In this document: positions 7,747-14,862 of the stretch, one piece after another
How positions within the stretch are numbered: the stretch's first letter is position 1
Layout of the letters: every line of letters begins with the position of its first letter
From: JAAFIP01 sp043774625
GTDB lineage: Bacteria; Pseudomonadota; Gammaproteobacteria; Burkholderiales; Burkholderiaceae_C
Reading direction: 5' to 3'
DNA length: 24,040 nt
Assembly: GCA_043774625.1 (NCBI GenBank)
Contig: JAYVTG010000024.1
Span: 1-24,040 of the forward strand
The notes under the pieces: generated by a model
Told to the model about the DNA's origin: nothing
Seen by the model: the letters and a program-made list of their open reading frames with translations, nothing else
The model's database searches: none
Translations under genes and position numbers: made by a program

Positions 7747-9909
7747 ATGGCTTTAACAGATGCTCTTTCTTTTGGATTTGGTCGAAAGTTACCTTTGATA
7801 CTGCAGACAGAAGCTGCCGAGTGCGGTCTGGCCTGCCTGGGCATGTTACTGGGCTACTACGGCTTGCATACCGACATTGCTACGCTACGCCAGCGCCACA
7901 ATGTGTCACTTAAAGGAATGACGCTGAGCACTTTGTCGCAATTGGCTGAGAAAGAGTGTCTGGGATTTAGAGCTGTACGCTTGGAATTGCCTGAACTCAA
8001 AGGACTGCGCCTGCCTGCAATCTTGCACTGGGAGCTGAACCATTTTGTAGTGCTCAAGCAGGTGAGTGGCAAAAACGTTGTAGTGCATGACCCTGCGTTT
8101 GGTGAACGCAAATTGTCGTTTGACGAAGTGTCCAAAAAATTCACCGGCGTAGCGCTTGAGTTATGGCCCAACACTGGCTTTGTGCGGCGCGAAGAAAAGG
8201 CGCCTATCAAACTGGGGCAAATGATCGGGCAAGTATCCGGGTTTTGGCCTTCACTCACGCAAGTGCTTATGCTGTCGTTGGCGCTTGAGGTGTTTACACT
8301 GGTCAATCCCTTGTTTTTGCAGTGGATCGTTGACCATGTGCTAGCTTCCAAGGACGCCGATCTGCTGACCACATTGGCACTGGGTTTTGTTCTCGTTTTA
8401 GTGCTGCAACAGGTGATTGGCTTGCTACGCTCGTGGCTTCTCTTGGTCATCAATACGTCTATACGGGTGCAGTGGCGATCCAATGTTTTTTCGCATCTGG
8501 TCAAGTTGCCTATTGCGTATTTTCAACGGCGGCATTTGGGTGATATCGTCTCGCGCGCAGGCGCGGTTGACGAAATTCAAAAAGTGTTAACCAGCGCTTT
8601 TGTCGAAGCTCTGTTTGATGGCTTGCTGGTGGTTGTATCTTTGGCCATGATGTTTTTGTACAGCCCTACACTGGCTTGGGTGGCTATTGTGGCGATGCTG
8701 CTGTATTTGCTGGTGCGTATCGCCTGGTATCGCCCGTTTTATGCGGCAACCGAAGAAACCATTGTGCGCGCCGCCAACACTTCCAGCCACTTTCTGGAGA
8801 CGATTCGTGGCGTCAAAGCCATCAAACTCTTTGGGCGGCAGACCGAGCGCCAAGGCGCGTGGCAAACCTTGCTGGTGAGCGAAATCAACGCGTCCCTCAC
8901 CACACAGAAGCTGCAAATCTTTTACAAACTCGTCAGCACCTTGCTTGGCGGTCTCTTTTATGTGGCACTGATGTGGATTGGCACGCGCCAGATTATGGCT
9001 GGCGAGCTGAGCGTCGGTATGTTGCTGGCATTTTTGGCTTACCGAGGGCAATTTGATTCACGCCTCACCCAACTCATAGGCAAAGGTATTGATCTGATGA
9101 TGTTGCGCTTATATGCCCAGCGCTTGGGAGATGTGGTGCTAACGGCCACTGAGCAAACCGCTACGCGCCATTTAAGCGATGCACAAACCACTGGCCCGCC
9201 AGCTATCGCCATCTCGGATGTACGCTTTAAATATTCCGAGCATGAACCGTTCGTGCTTGACGGTGTCTCCTTGAACTTGGAACCAGGCGAATCTGTGGCC
9301 ATTACGGGCAGCTCAGGCTGTGGCAAAACAACTCTGGTGAACTTGTTGCTAGGTGCCTACTACCCCACTGAGGGTACGATTCAAGTTAACAACGCTCCCT
9401 TGAATCAGTTGGGTATGGACCGTTGGCGGCAAATGGTGGGTACTGTCATGCAAGACGATAGTTTGTTCGCTGGCTCGATATCTGACAACATTAGTTTTTT
9501 TGACGCCCGGCCCGATTTGCCGTGGATTGAGGAATGCGCCCAACTGGCCGCTGTCCACGCCGATATTCAGGCCATGCCCATGGGCTATCAAACACTCGTT
9601 GGCGACATGGGAACCGTGCTTTCGGGCGGACAAAAGCAGCGTGTGCTGCTGGCACGCGCCTTGTACAAGCGGCCACGCGTGCTGATTTTGGACGAAGCTA
9701 CCAGCCACCTGGACTTGAAGCGCGAGGCGCAAGTCAACCAAGCTATTTCGCGGTTGCAGATCACGCGCCTGGTAATCGCGCACCGGCCTGAAACCATCAA
9801 CTCGGTACAACGGGTGCTGGAGCTGGAAAAAGGCCGCATCGTGTTTGACGGCTCGCCGGGTGAGTATTTTGAACGCCTGCAACTGCAGCGCCCGATGTGC
9901 ACGGTGTGA
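7747..9909 (+). CDS. Peptidase-containing ABC exporter (C39 domain, CvaB-like)
   Basis: A 720-residue inner-membrane exporter that cleaves double-glycine leaders and pumps the mature peptide out using ATP. The N-terminal C39 cysteine peptidase (about 13-140) is complete: oxyanion Gln20, catalytic Cys26 in AECGLAC, His99 in ELNHF and Asp115 in HDPAFG. The membrane domain with about six segments spans roughly 165-440. The nucleotide-binding domain has Walker A GSSGCGKTT (521-529), Q-loop Gln569, signature LSGGQ (625-629), Walker B LILDE (646-650) and H-loop His679. All catalytic residues are present, in contrast to HlyB-type exporters whose C39-like domain lacks the Cys, so a GG-leader substrate is expected. 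That substrate is most simply the small gene at 11475-11681. The stop overlaps the channel gene start (TGATG). Confidence 0.95.
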   Translation: MALTDALSFGFGRKLPLILQTEAAECGLACLGMLLGYYGLHTDIATLRQRHNVSLKGMTLSTLSQLAEKECLGFRAVRLELPELKGLRLPAILHWELNHFVVLKQVSGKNVVVHDPAFGERKLSFDEVSKKFTGVALELWPNTGFVRREEKAPIKLGQMIGQVSGFWPSLTQVLMLSLALEVFTLVNPLFLQWIVDHVLASKDADLLTTLALGFVLVLVLQQVIGLLRSWLLLVINTSIRVQWRSNVFSHLVKLPIAYFQRRHLGDIVSRAGAVDEIQKVLTSAFVEALFDGLLVVVSLAMMFLYSPTLAWVAIVAMLLYLLVRIAWYRPFYAATEETIVRAANTSSHFLETIRGVKAIKLFGRQTERQGAWQTLLVSEINASLTTQKLQIFYKLVSTLLGGLFYVALMWIGTRQIMAGELSVGMLLAFLAYRGQFDSRLTQLIGKGIDLMMLRLYAQRLGDVVLTATEQTATRHLSDAQTTGPPAIAISDVRFKYSEHEPFVLDGVSLNLEPGESVAITGSSGCGKTTLVNLLLGAYYPTEGTIQVNNAPLNQLGMDRWRQMVGTVMQDDSLFAGSISDNISFFDARPDLPWIEECAQLAAVHADIQAMPMGYQTLVGDMGTVLSGGQKQRVLLARALYKRPRVLILDEATSHLDLKREAQVNQAISRLQITRLVIAHRPETINSVQRVLELEKGRIVFDGSPGEYFERLQLQRPMCTV

Positions 9910-11417
9910 TGTATTCCAGGCGCACTGGATCACGACAAGCCGCTACAGTGCGTTACTGTTGCGCCATTCTCTGCGCCGTGCATACATGGGCAGCGGCACA
10001 GACCATTGGTAATGAGCAACTGCTCCTTCGAAGTAGTTCACAGCTTGCCAAGCCTCCACTGCCATCTACCAATAGTGTCCCAGAGCAATCGCAGGTGCCT
10101 GGTCAACACTCAGCTCTATTGCAACACCGGGAATGGCACAGCGCTTTGGCATGTGAGTTGCCCAATACCGTTGTGCGCGAGCGGCTCACGCTTGGCGATG
10201 TGCTGAATCACACTTTATGTAAAAGTCCGGCGTTGCGCCAGGCGCTGCTTGGCATACAAGAGCAACGGGCCAGTGTAGACCTTGCCCAAGCTGCCTTTAA
10301 CCCGCGCTACAGCGCCACGGCAGAGTTTGCTGGCAACCGAGTGCCTAACAGTAACATTACCGCTGTCAACAGCAGCATTGCGGGTTCAGTCAACTTGAGC
10401 TGGATACTTTTTGACTTTGGCTTGCGCAATGCCAATATGGAACAGGCACGGCAGAGCCTGTCTGCAGCCATGGCTGGGCAAGACAACAGCTTGCTGACGA
10501 CGTTGAACGAGACCATACGAATTTATGCCGAGGCGTTAAGTGCCTGGAACAAACTGGATGCGCTACGCGAAGCGGAATCTGCAGCCAATCAAAGTCTGGT
10601 GATTGCGCAAGCCCGGTACGATGCGCAAGTGGGTTCGCTAACAGAAAAACTGCAGGCTCAAACCGCACTGGCGCAAGCGCTACTGGATCGCACACGTGCT
10701 GATGGTGTGTGGCTAGCCGCACGCGGTGCGCTGGCCGTGGCAATGGGATTGCCTGTTTTGCAAACACTCGGCCTGGCTGACATAGACAGCGCCTTTCCTA
10801 ACCTGGAGGAATTGCCGCCTACCGAAGACTTATTGGTACAAACCAAAGACTCGCACCCCCGCATTCGGGTTTTGCGTGCCGAAATGCGAGCCCTGCAAGC
10901 TCGTCTTGAATCTGTGCGTGCTGACGGCAGAGGTTCTGTCAGTATCTCTGGCAACGCAGGGGCTTCACGCAGTTTGGGTAATGGCAATTCAAGCCCGGGG
11001 CGCAATGTGGGCGGCTCGATCATTGCAAGCATTCCGCTATTTAACGACGCCGAGCAAAATGCGCGCGAAGCTCAGTTGCAGTCTCAAATTGGTGCCCGCG
11101 AAGCGCAGTTGCAAGCGTTAGAACGCGAACTGGAGACCGAGGTGTGGCGAGCGGCTCAGCAAGTTCGCACAGAAACCGAAAGCTTGATCGCCGCAAAACA
11201 ACTTATGGCTACCGCCTCGACCGGGTATCAGATAACACAAGGACGCTACAAGGCTGGCGTGGGCACCTTTCTAGATGTACTGACTGCGCAAAGCGCTATG
11301 GCGAATGCACGCACGCAACTGCAAGAAAGCAAACTAGCCAATATGCAGTCACGCATTCGTTTAACGCTTGCAACGGCAAGGCTTGGAAGCAGAGTAAACA
11401 TCGGGCAGCAGAAATAA
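9909..11417 (+). CDS. TolC-family outer-membrane channel
   Basis: A 502-residue outer-membrane efflux protein completing the type I secretion conduit. The N-terminus has a basic region and a hydrophobic core ending HTWAAAQ, a Sec signal. The mature part shows the two structural repeats of TolC, with long Gln/Ala/Glu-rich helices (for example LRQALLGIQEQRASVDLAQ and, near the end, GYQITQGRYKAGVGTFLDVL followed by TAQSAMANARTQLQESKL). The start is placed at the ATG overlapping the ABC stop (TGATG); GTG codons at 9897 and 9906 are in frame but would overlap the ABC gene further. In E. coli microcin V export uses the chromosomal TolC; here the system has its own channel gene. Confidence 0.9.
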   Translation: MYSRRTGSRQAATVRYCCAILCAVHTWAAAQTIGNEQLLLRSSSQLAKPPLPSTNSVPEQSQVPGQHSALLQHREWHSALACELPNTVVRERLTLGDVLNHTLCKSPALRQALLGIQEQRASVDLAQAAFNPRYSATAEFAGNRVPNSNITAVNSSIAGSVNLSWILFDFGLRNANMEQARQSLSAAMAGQDNSLLTTLNETIRIYAEALSAWNKLDALREAESAANQSLVIAQARYDAQVGSLTEKLQAQTALAQALLDRTRADGVWLAARGALAVAMGLPVLQTLGLADIDSAFPNLEELPPTEDLLVQTKDSHPRIRVLRAEMRALQARLESVRADGRGSVSISGNAGASRSLGNGNSSPGRNVGGSIIASIPLFNDAEQNAREAQLQSQIGAREAQLQALERELETEVWRAAQQVRTETESLIAAKQLMATASTGYQITQGRYKAGVGTFLDVLTAQSAMANARTQLQESKLANMQSRIRLTLATARLGSRVNIGQQK

Positions 11418-11418
11418 T

Positions 11419-11446
11419 AAAGCCCTTTGAATTTTCAAAGGGCTTT
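11419..11446. terminator. Bidirectional terminator between the channel gene and the peptide gene
   Basis: AAAGCCCTTTGA (11419-11430) and TCAAAGGGCTTT (11435-11446) form a perfect 12-bp stem with a 4-nt loop. It starts 1 nt after the channel stop, and it lies 28 nt beyond the end of the convergent peptide gene. On the minus strand the stem is followed by TATTATTT, so it may work best for the peptide transcript; on the plus strand the 3' arm ends in TTT. Confidence 0.85.
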
Positions 11447-11474
11447 AGATGCCTGGCGATGCAGTTCTAGCGCA

Positions 11475-11681
11475 TCAAATCGGATCCGGTCCACAACCCG
11501 TACCACCCGCACCCGACGAGCTAGCGCCGGACGAACCCATAGCGCAATGCTGGCTGGATGCTTTGGCAGAATTCGTACGAGAATGGTTTTTCACTGCATT
11601 ACCGTGATGCTTGGGGCTATGGTGATGCTTGGCACTGCCGCCAGAGACTTTTTCCATTTCTTGAATTGATAAAATTCGCAT
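11475..11681 (-). CDS. Microcin-V-like peptide precursor with double-glycine leader
   Basis: A 68-residue secreted-peptide precursor. The leader MRILSIQEMEKVSGG has the length and pattern of the microcin (colicin) V leader MRTLTLNELDSVSGG: M-R-x-L at the start, E at position 8, VSGG at 12-15. Cleavage after Gly15 by the C39 exporter encoded next door would release 53 residues. That core has seven His, mostly in an N-terminal stretch (SAKHHHSPKHHGN), then Ser/Gly-rich sequence with two Cys (SSQHCAMGSSG and GGTGCGPDPI) and ends in Ile. It lacks the hydrophobic GxxxG-type stretch of pore-forming class II bacteriocins. A strong ribosome site (AGGGGAAG, a few nt before ATG) and a dedicated terminator support expression. 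Function of the mature peptide unknown: bacteriocin, metal-binding peptide or signal. Confidence 0.82.
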   Translation of the reverse strand: MRILSIQEMEKVSGGSAKHHHSPKHHGNAVKNHSRTNSAKASSQHCAMGSSGASSSGAGGTGCGPDPI

Positions 11682-11731
11682 AATCTTCCCCTATAAAATT
11701 ACCCGTTGATAAAAAACCCAGCGTGCACTGC

Positions 11732-11747
11732 TGTGACTTACATCACT
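11732..11747. promoter_or_regulatory. CRP-like binding site upstream of the peptide gene
   Basis: TGTGA-cttaca-TCACT matches the CRP/FNR-superfamily CRP consensus (TGTGA-N6-TCACA) at 9 of 10 defined positions. It lies 51 nt upstream of the precursor start, in an AT-rich gap. A start of transcription near 11698, with a possible minus-strand -10 around 11708-11713 (TTTATC), would put the site near -40, where CRP activates class II promoters. Inference from sequence only. Confidence 0.4.
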
Positions 11748-11875
11748 CGGCGCTTCGATTTACACAATTAACGCCAATTTATGCACAATATTATTGTACT
11801 CTTTTTGACCTCTGTGTGTACAAATGTAACCTTATTGCAAGTTGTTTGTGGCGAACAGCCATAGCCAGCGAAGCG

Positions 11876-11905
11876 AGGCTAGGCTAGGCTAGGCTAGGCT
11901 AGGCC
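11876..11905. repeat. Pentanucleotide tandem repeat (AGGCT)n
   Basis: Five perfect AGGCT units (11876-11900) are followed by an AGGCC variant. On the minus strand the first CCTAG-type unit supplies the TAG stop of the unrecognised gene ending at 11899. The unit is not a multiple of three, but slippage would fall after the stop codon, so no phase variation of the protein is expected. Confidence 0.85.
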
Positions 11906-12837
11906 AAGATCTTTTTACTATCGACTTCTATTTTTAGCTGGATTTGGCGGCGTTGACGCATGGTGGCATAGCGACTGGTTAGTTTTGGGTCGAAATAGTC
12001 CCTGAACAATGGCGGGCGCTGGGACGAAAAGTAAAGATCTGAGTTCTGACTCATTTCTGACGAACCCGCCAGTCCCACGTCTTCCCAATGGCGGCATACC
12101 TGAATGACACAGGGCACGTGGGTCACGCCCAGCGAACGCAAAGCATAGGCACGGTGATAGCCATTGTTTAGCACCATGCGATTTTGGTAACGAACGACAT
12201 TGAGCACATTGCTGCTAAAACCTACAGACAGGGCTATCACGGCACTTGTGAAGCCTTCAGCCACGAGATTGGGTATCAAAGCTGGATCGACCAATTGCGC
12301 GCCCAGAAAGCGCATGTCATGAGAGTTGGAATGGAAAATAAATTCACGTTTGGTCAGGCGTTGCGTCTGAAAATCTGCTTTGGTGACGTCCAGAGGCAAG
12401 CATGTGGCCGCAAGCGCCTTTGACGTCACAGTTTTGGGTAAACCACTGCAAATCGCCTTCACAGTCGATAAGGTGATGGAGTGTTGGTAGACGATCAGGG
12501 CATCAAGCTCAACCAAGCCAAAAGCAATGGGCACAGAAGAAAAAACGCGCTGAAATTGTGGCACCTTGACCAGCGCATCAACATGCGCTTGCGTCTGCGG
12601 CGCCAACTCCAGAATCTGGGGCATGGGCGGCGCTGGGGGTGCTTGGATTTGCAAATCAATGTACCGGTCAGCAGCACCGCGCCATTGATCGGCAATATCA
12701 GCTTCGTCCAGCTGGTTGCCACCCACAGTGCGATGCTGGACGAAGTCAATAAACTGTGCAAGCCGGTTGACGCCCAGCAAGTAAAGCTCTTCGTCAGAGT
12801 CAGGATTAGTTGCTGGAGATTTTGTTACGCCACGCAT
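11899..12837 (-). CDS. Unrecognised protein with a ParB-like NGxHR motif
   Basis: A 312-residue protein if started at ATG 12837; an in-frame TTG at 12915 would give 338 residues and sit 3 nt after the HNH gene. Neither start has a clear ribosome site. I do not recognise the family. No signal peptide or membrane segment is obvious. Residues 225-237 (NGYHRAYALRSLG, followed by THVPCVIQ) resemble the NG-hHR-AL motif of the ParB/sulfiredoxin nucleotide-binding fold, which occurs in partition proteins and in some nuclease-associated enzymes. It contains a Pro-rich stretch (QAPPAPPMPQ). It follows an HNH endonuclease gene on the same strand, so the two may be co-transcribed. The stop lies in a pentamer tandem repeat. 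Confidence 0.65.
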   Translation of the reverse strand: MRGVTKSPATNPDSDEELYLLGVNRLAQFIDFVQHRTVGGNQLDEADIADQWRGAADRYIDLQIQAPPAPPMPQILELAPQTQAHVDALVKVPQFQRVFSSVPIAFGLVELDALIVYQHSITLSTVKAICSGLPKTVTSKALAATCLPLDVTKADFQTQRLTKREFIFHSNSHDMRFLGAQLVDPALIPNLVAEGFTSAVIALSVGFSSNVLNVVRYQNRMVLNNGYHRAYALRSLGVTHVPCVIQVCRHWEDVGLAGSSEMSQNSDLYFSSQRPPLFRDYFDPKLTSRYATMRQRRQIQLKIEVDSKKILA

Positions 12838-12918
12838 TTTTTTAGTATTTTTGAATGATGTAGGAGCACCCGCGCATTGGTACGAGCCAAGAAACGGGCC
12901 AAGCTCGGCCAACAATCG

Positions 12919-13476
12919 TCAAGCGTACAAGCGAGAGTGTTTTGGCAAGTGTGCCATCAAAAATTCCATTTGATCGGCCAGTATTTTGCGGTTACGCAAA
13001 ATAAAGTCTTCCCACAGGCTGGGCACATAGGGCGCGTATAACAGCGGCATGTGAGCTTGTTCTGGCGTGCGGCTACTTTTGCGGTGGTTGCAAGGGCGGC
13101 AGGCGGTTACCACGTTCATCCACACGTCTTGCCCGTTTTGGGCATAGGGAATGATATGTTCGCGGGTCAACTCTTCTTCGTGGTGCAGGGTGCCGCAGTA
13201 GGCGCACACATTGCGGTCTCGGGCAAACAATTTGCCATTGGTCAGGCCAGGGCGCAGTTCAAAAGGGTTGATATTGGGCACACCCTTGGTGCCAATGATG
13301 CTGTTGACCGTGATGATACTTTGCAGACCGGTGATGGCATTGTGCCCGCCGTGAAACACGGCCACCTGCCCGCCAGATTCCCAGCGTACCTCCTGGGCGG
13401 CGTAGTGAATTACCGCTTGTTCCATGCTGATCCACGACTGTGGCAAGCCCTGGGCTGAGAGTTTCAAGACCTTCAA
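12919..13476 (-). CDS. HNH endonuclease family protein
   Basis: A 185-residue HNH-type nuclease. The start is set by AGGAGG (minus strand, 13488-13483) six nt before a TTG, giving MKVLKLSAQGLPQSW; the longer in-frame reading to 13578 has no such signal. The zinc/HNH core is clear: CAYC (Cys91, Cys94), a Glu-His pair in TREHI (His107), Asn121 in WMNVVTACRPCNHRK, with Cys126/Cys129 as second zinc pair and His131. This treble-clef form resembles McrA/HNH nucleases and is widely found as a stand-alone gene in Comamonadaceae. A DNA substrate is expected from the family; the physiological role is unknown. It is divergent from ribF and upstream of the ParB-motif gene. Confidence 0.85.
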   Translation of the reverse strand: MKVLKLSAQGLPQSWISMEQAVIHYAAQEVRWESGGQVAVFHGGHNAITGLQSIITVNSIIGTKGVPNINPFELRPGLTNGKLFARDRNVCAYCGTLHHEEELTREHIIPYAQNGQDVWMNVVTACRPCNHRKSSRTPEQAHMPLLYAPYVPSLWEDFILRNRKILADQMEFLMAHLPKHSRLYA

Positions 13477-13482
13477 AACGAA

Positions 13483-13488
13483 CCTCCT
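13483..13488 (-). promoter_or_regulatory. Shine-Dalgarno site that fixes a TTG start
   Basis: AGGAGG on the minus strand, followed by six bases and TTG at 13476. It decides the non-ATG start of the HNH gene, since upstream in-frame candidates have no ribosome site. Confidence 0.8.
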
Positions 13489-13555
13489 GTGAATGCGTAA
13501 CCACCTCTGTGGATTTAACGCAAAATTACCGGAAAACGAATACAACCCGTCTTGC

Positions 13556-13584
13556 TTCACAATATACCCTAGTTTCAATACATT
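13556..13584 (+). promoter_or_regulatory. Possible promoter of ribF-ileS-lspA
   Basis: TTCACA (13556-13561) and TACATT (13579-13584) are separated by 17 bp in the AT-rich divergent region between the HNH gene and ribF. This is the best sigma70-like pair I see upstream of ribF. The ~40-bp repeat copy at 13608-13646 would then lie in the transcribed leader. Confidence 0.4.
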
Positions 13585-13607
13585 TTTAAGGCAAAAAACC
13601 CTGCTAT

Positions 13608-13646
13608 GCCAGCGTGTAATATGCGCGAGCAGCTATCAAATTGATA
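13608..13646 (-). repeat. ~40-bp interspersed repeat, copy just upstream of ribF
   Basis: Minus-strand copy with both ends conserved: a TATCAATTTGATA palindrome, then AGCTGCTCGCGCATATT and ACGCTGGC. It ends 6 nt before the ribF ATG, so it occupies the place where a ribosome binding site would be expected and would be part of the mRNA leader. Confidence 0.8.
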
Positions 13647-13652
13647 CCAAAA

Positions 13653-14744
13653 ATGAATGTCTTTCGAGGGTTTCACACATCACGCATTACGCCAGCGGCA
13701 GGCTGCGCACTGACAATCGGCAATTTTGATGGCGTGCACCGGGGCCATCAGGCCATGATTGCGCTGCTTAAGAACGAAGCTGCGCACCGTGGCCTGCCAA
13801 GCTGTGTGATGACATTTGAACCGCATCCACGTGACTATTTTGCGGCAATGGCTGGCAAACCCGAGTTGGCGCCCGCCCGCATTGCCACCCTGCGCGACAA
13901 GTTGACGGAACTGGAGCGTTGCGGTGTCGATCAAGCCGTGGTTTTACCTTTCAACACTGCGCTGGCCACCATGCGCGCACAAGACTTTATTGACCAGGTT
14001 CTGGTCAACGGCCTGGGTGCAAAGTACGTACTGGTCGGTGATGATTTTCGCTTTGGCGCAAAACGCGCGGGCGACTACGCCATGCTGGACGCTGCTGGCG
14101 AACGCGCAGGCTTTGACGTAGCGCGCATGCAAAGCTATGAAATTTCTTACCACCCCCATGGGGGAGCGCCCGCCTTGGGGAGGCTCGGCGGCGGGCCTGG
14201 CCTGCGCGTCTCCAGCTCTCTGGTTCGCGAGGCCTTGCATCAGGGCCGCATGGAAGACGCTGCCAAACTGCTGGGCCGCCCTTACAGCATCAGCGGGCAT
14301 GTCGTGCACGGCCGCAAGCTGGGTCGCGAGCTGGGTAAAACCGATGTAACGCCTGGGGGTTTTCGTACGCTGAATTTGCGCTTTTCATCTCGCGCCCACC
14401 GCTGGGTGCCTGCCGCCAGTGGCATTTTTGCCGTGCTGGTGCATGGCCTTAGTGAAACACCGCTGCACGGCGTAGCCAACCTGGGCATCCGCCCCTCGCT
14501 AGACCCTACCGATGTCAACGGGGGCCGCGTGCTGCTGGAGACGCATTGCCTGGACTGGCCTACCCATTTGGGTGCAGAGCACGGCTACGGTAAAATCGTC
14601 CGTGTGGAACTGTTACATAAACTGCATGACGAATTGAAATACGACGGTCTGGACGCCCTGACAACGGGTATAGCCAAGGACTGTTCGGATGCCCGTGCAT
14701 TTTTTACGGCGCAGCCTCACGACAAAAACATTTCGCGAATTTGA
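13653..14744 (+). CDS. ribF: Bifunctional riboflavin kinase / FMN adenylyltransferase
   Basis: Converts riboflavin to FMN and then FAD in the cytoplasm. The 363-residue product starts MNVFRGFHTS, normal for the family; the in-frame TTG at 13641 is less likely. The adenylyltransferase domain has GNFDGVHRGH (23-32) and GDDFRFGAKRAGD (129-141). The kinase domain starts near 211 (YSISGHVVHGRKLGRELG) and runs through RTLNLRF, where the usual PTAN metal/nucleotide motif appears as RTLN with Thr and Asn kept. Between the adenylyltransferase domain and VSSSLVREAL, residues about 168-183 (PHGGAPALGRLGGGPG) are encoded by a GC-rich REP-like element and make the protein longer than the usual 310-330. 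It is followed by ileS and lspA, the order widespread in proteobacteria. Confidence 0.95.
   Translation: MNVFRGFHTSRITPAAGCALTIGNFDGVHRGHQAMIALLKNEAAHRGLPSCVMTFEPHPRDYFAAMAGKPELAPARIATLRDKLTELERCGVDQAVVLPFNTALATMRAQDFIDQVLVNGLGAKYVLVGDDFRFGAKRAGDYAMLDAAGERAGFDVARMQSYEISYHPHGGAPALGRLGGGPGLRVSSSLVREALHQGRMEDAAKLLGRPYSISGHVVHGRKLGRELGKTDVTPGGFRTLNLRFSSRAHRWVPAASGIFAVLVHGLSETPLHGVANLGIRPSLDPTDVNGGRVLLETHCLDWPTHLGAEHGYGKIVRVELLHKLHDELKYDGLDALTTGIAKDCSDARAFFTAQPHDKNISRI
14153..14202. repeat. GC-rich REP-like palindromic element inside ribF
   Basis: CCCCC-ATG-GGGGG is followed by a CGCCCGCC...GGCGGCGGGCC segment, giving strong self-complementarity. It is similar in layout to 15271-15308 in ileS. 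It is in frame and encodes a Gly/Pro/Ala linker between the adenylyltransferase domain and the ISSTR-like (here VSSSLVR) segment. Confidence 0.7.
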
Positions 14745-14745
14745 A

Positions 14746-14771
14746 GGGGTAAAGGGCACATGCCCTGCCCC
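14746..14771 (+). other. Short hairpin in the ribF-ileS gap
   Basis: AGGGC-ACAT-GCCCT (14753-14766) is flanked by GGGG (14746-14749) and CCCC (14768-14771), which can pair across an internal loop. It lies directly after the ribF stop, about 90 nt before the ileS ATG. No T-run follows. It could affect transcript stability or ileS expression; there is no T-box-like structure that I can see. Confidence 0.35.
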
Positions 14772-14862
14772 ACACCGACATTCGCCGTCCTGCAACTGGG
14801 GCACCTTTGAAGGCCACATCAACCTTAAACACGATGCTGCCCAACATTCAAGAGCAAACCAT

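Noticed and set aside
11427..11669. Plus-strand frame of 80 codons with a hydrophobic end, antisense to the peptide gene, as a possible immunity protein
   Set aside because: It begins inside the terminator hairpin, has no ribosome site, and its hydrophobic part is the complement of the His/Ser-rich and leader codons, so it is best explained as a shadow frame.
11682..11898. Search for a second double-glycine precursor or small membrane gene upstream of the peptide gene
   Set aside because: Only a 23-codon frame without ribosome site is present on the minus strand; the interval is better explained as promoter and regulatory DNA.
13477..13578. N-terminal extension of the HNH gene to 13578
   Set aside because: AGGAGG six bases before the TTG at 13476 marks the start; the extension lies in the AT-rich promoter region of the divergent ribF gene.
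14689..14862. N-terminal extension of ileS starting inside ribF
   Set aside because: The 58 extra residues are not family-like, overlap ribF codons and a hairpin, and the ATG at 14863 gives the normal IleS N-terminus.
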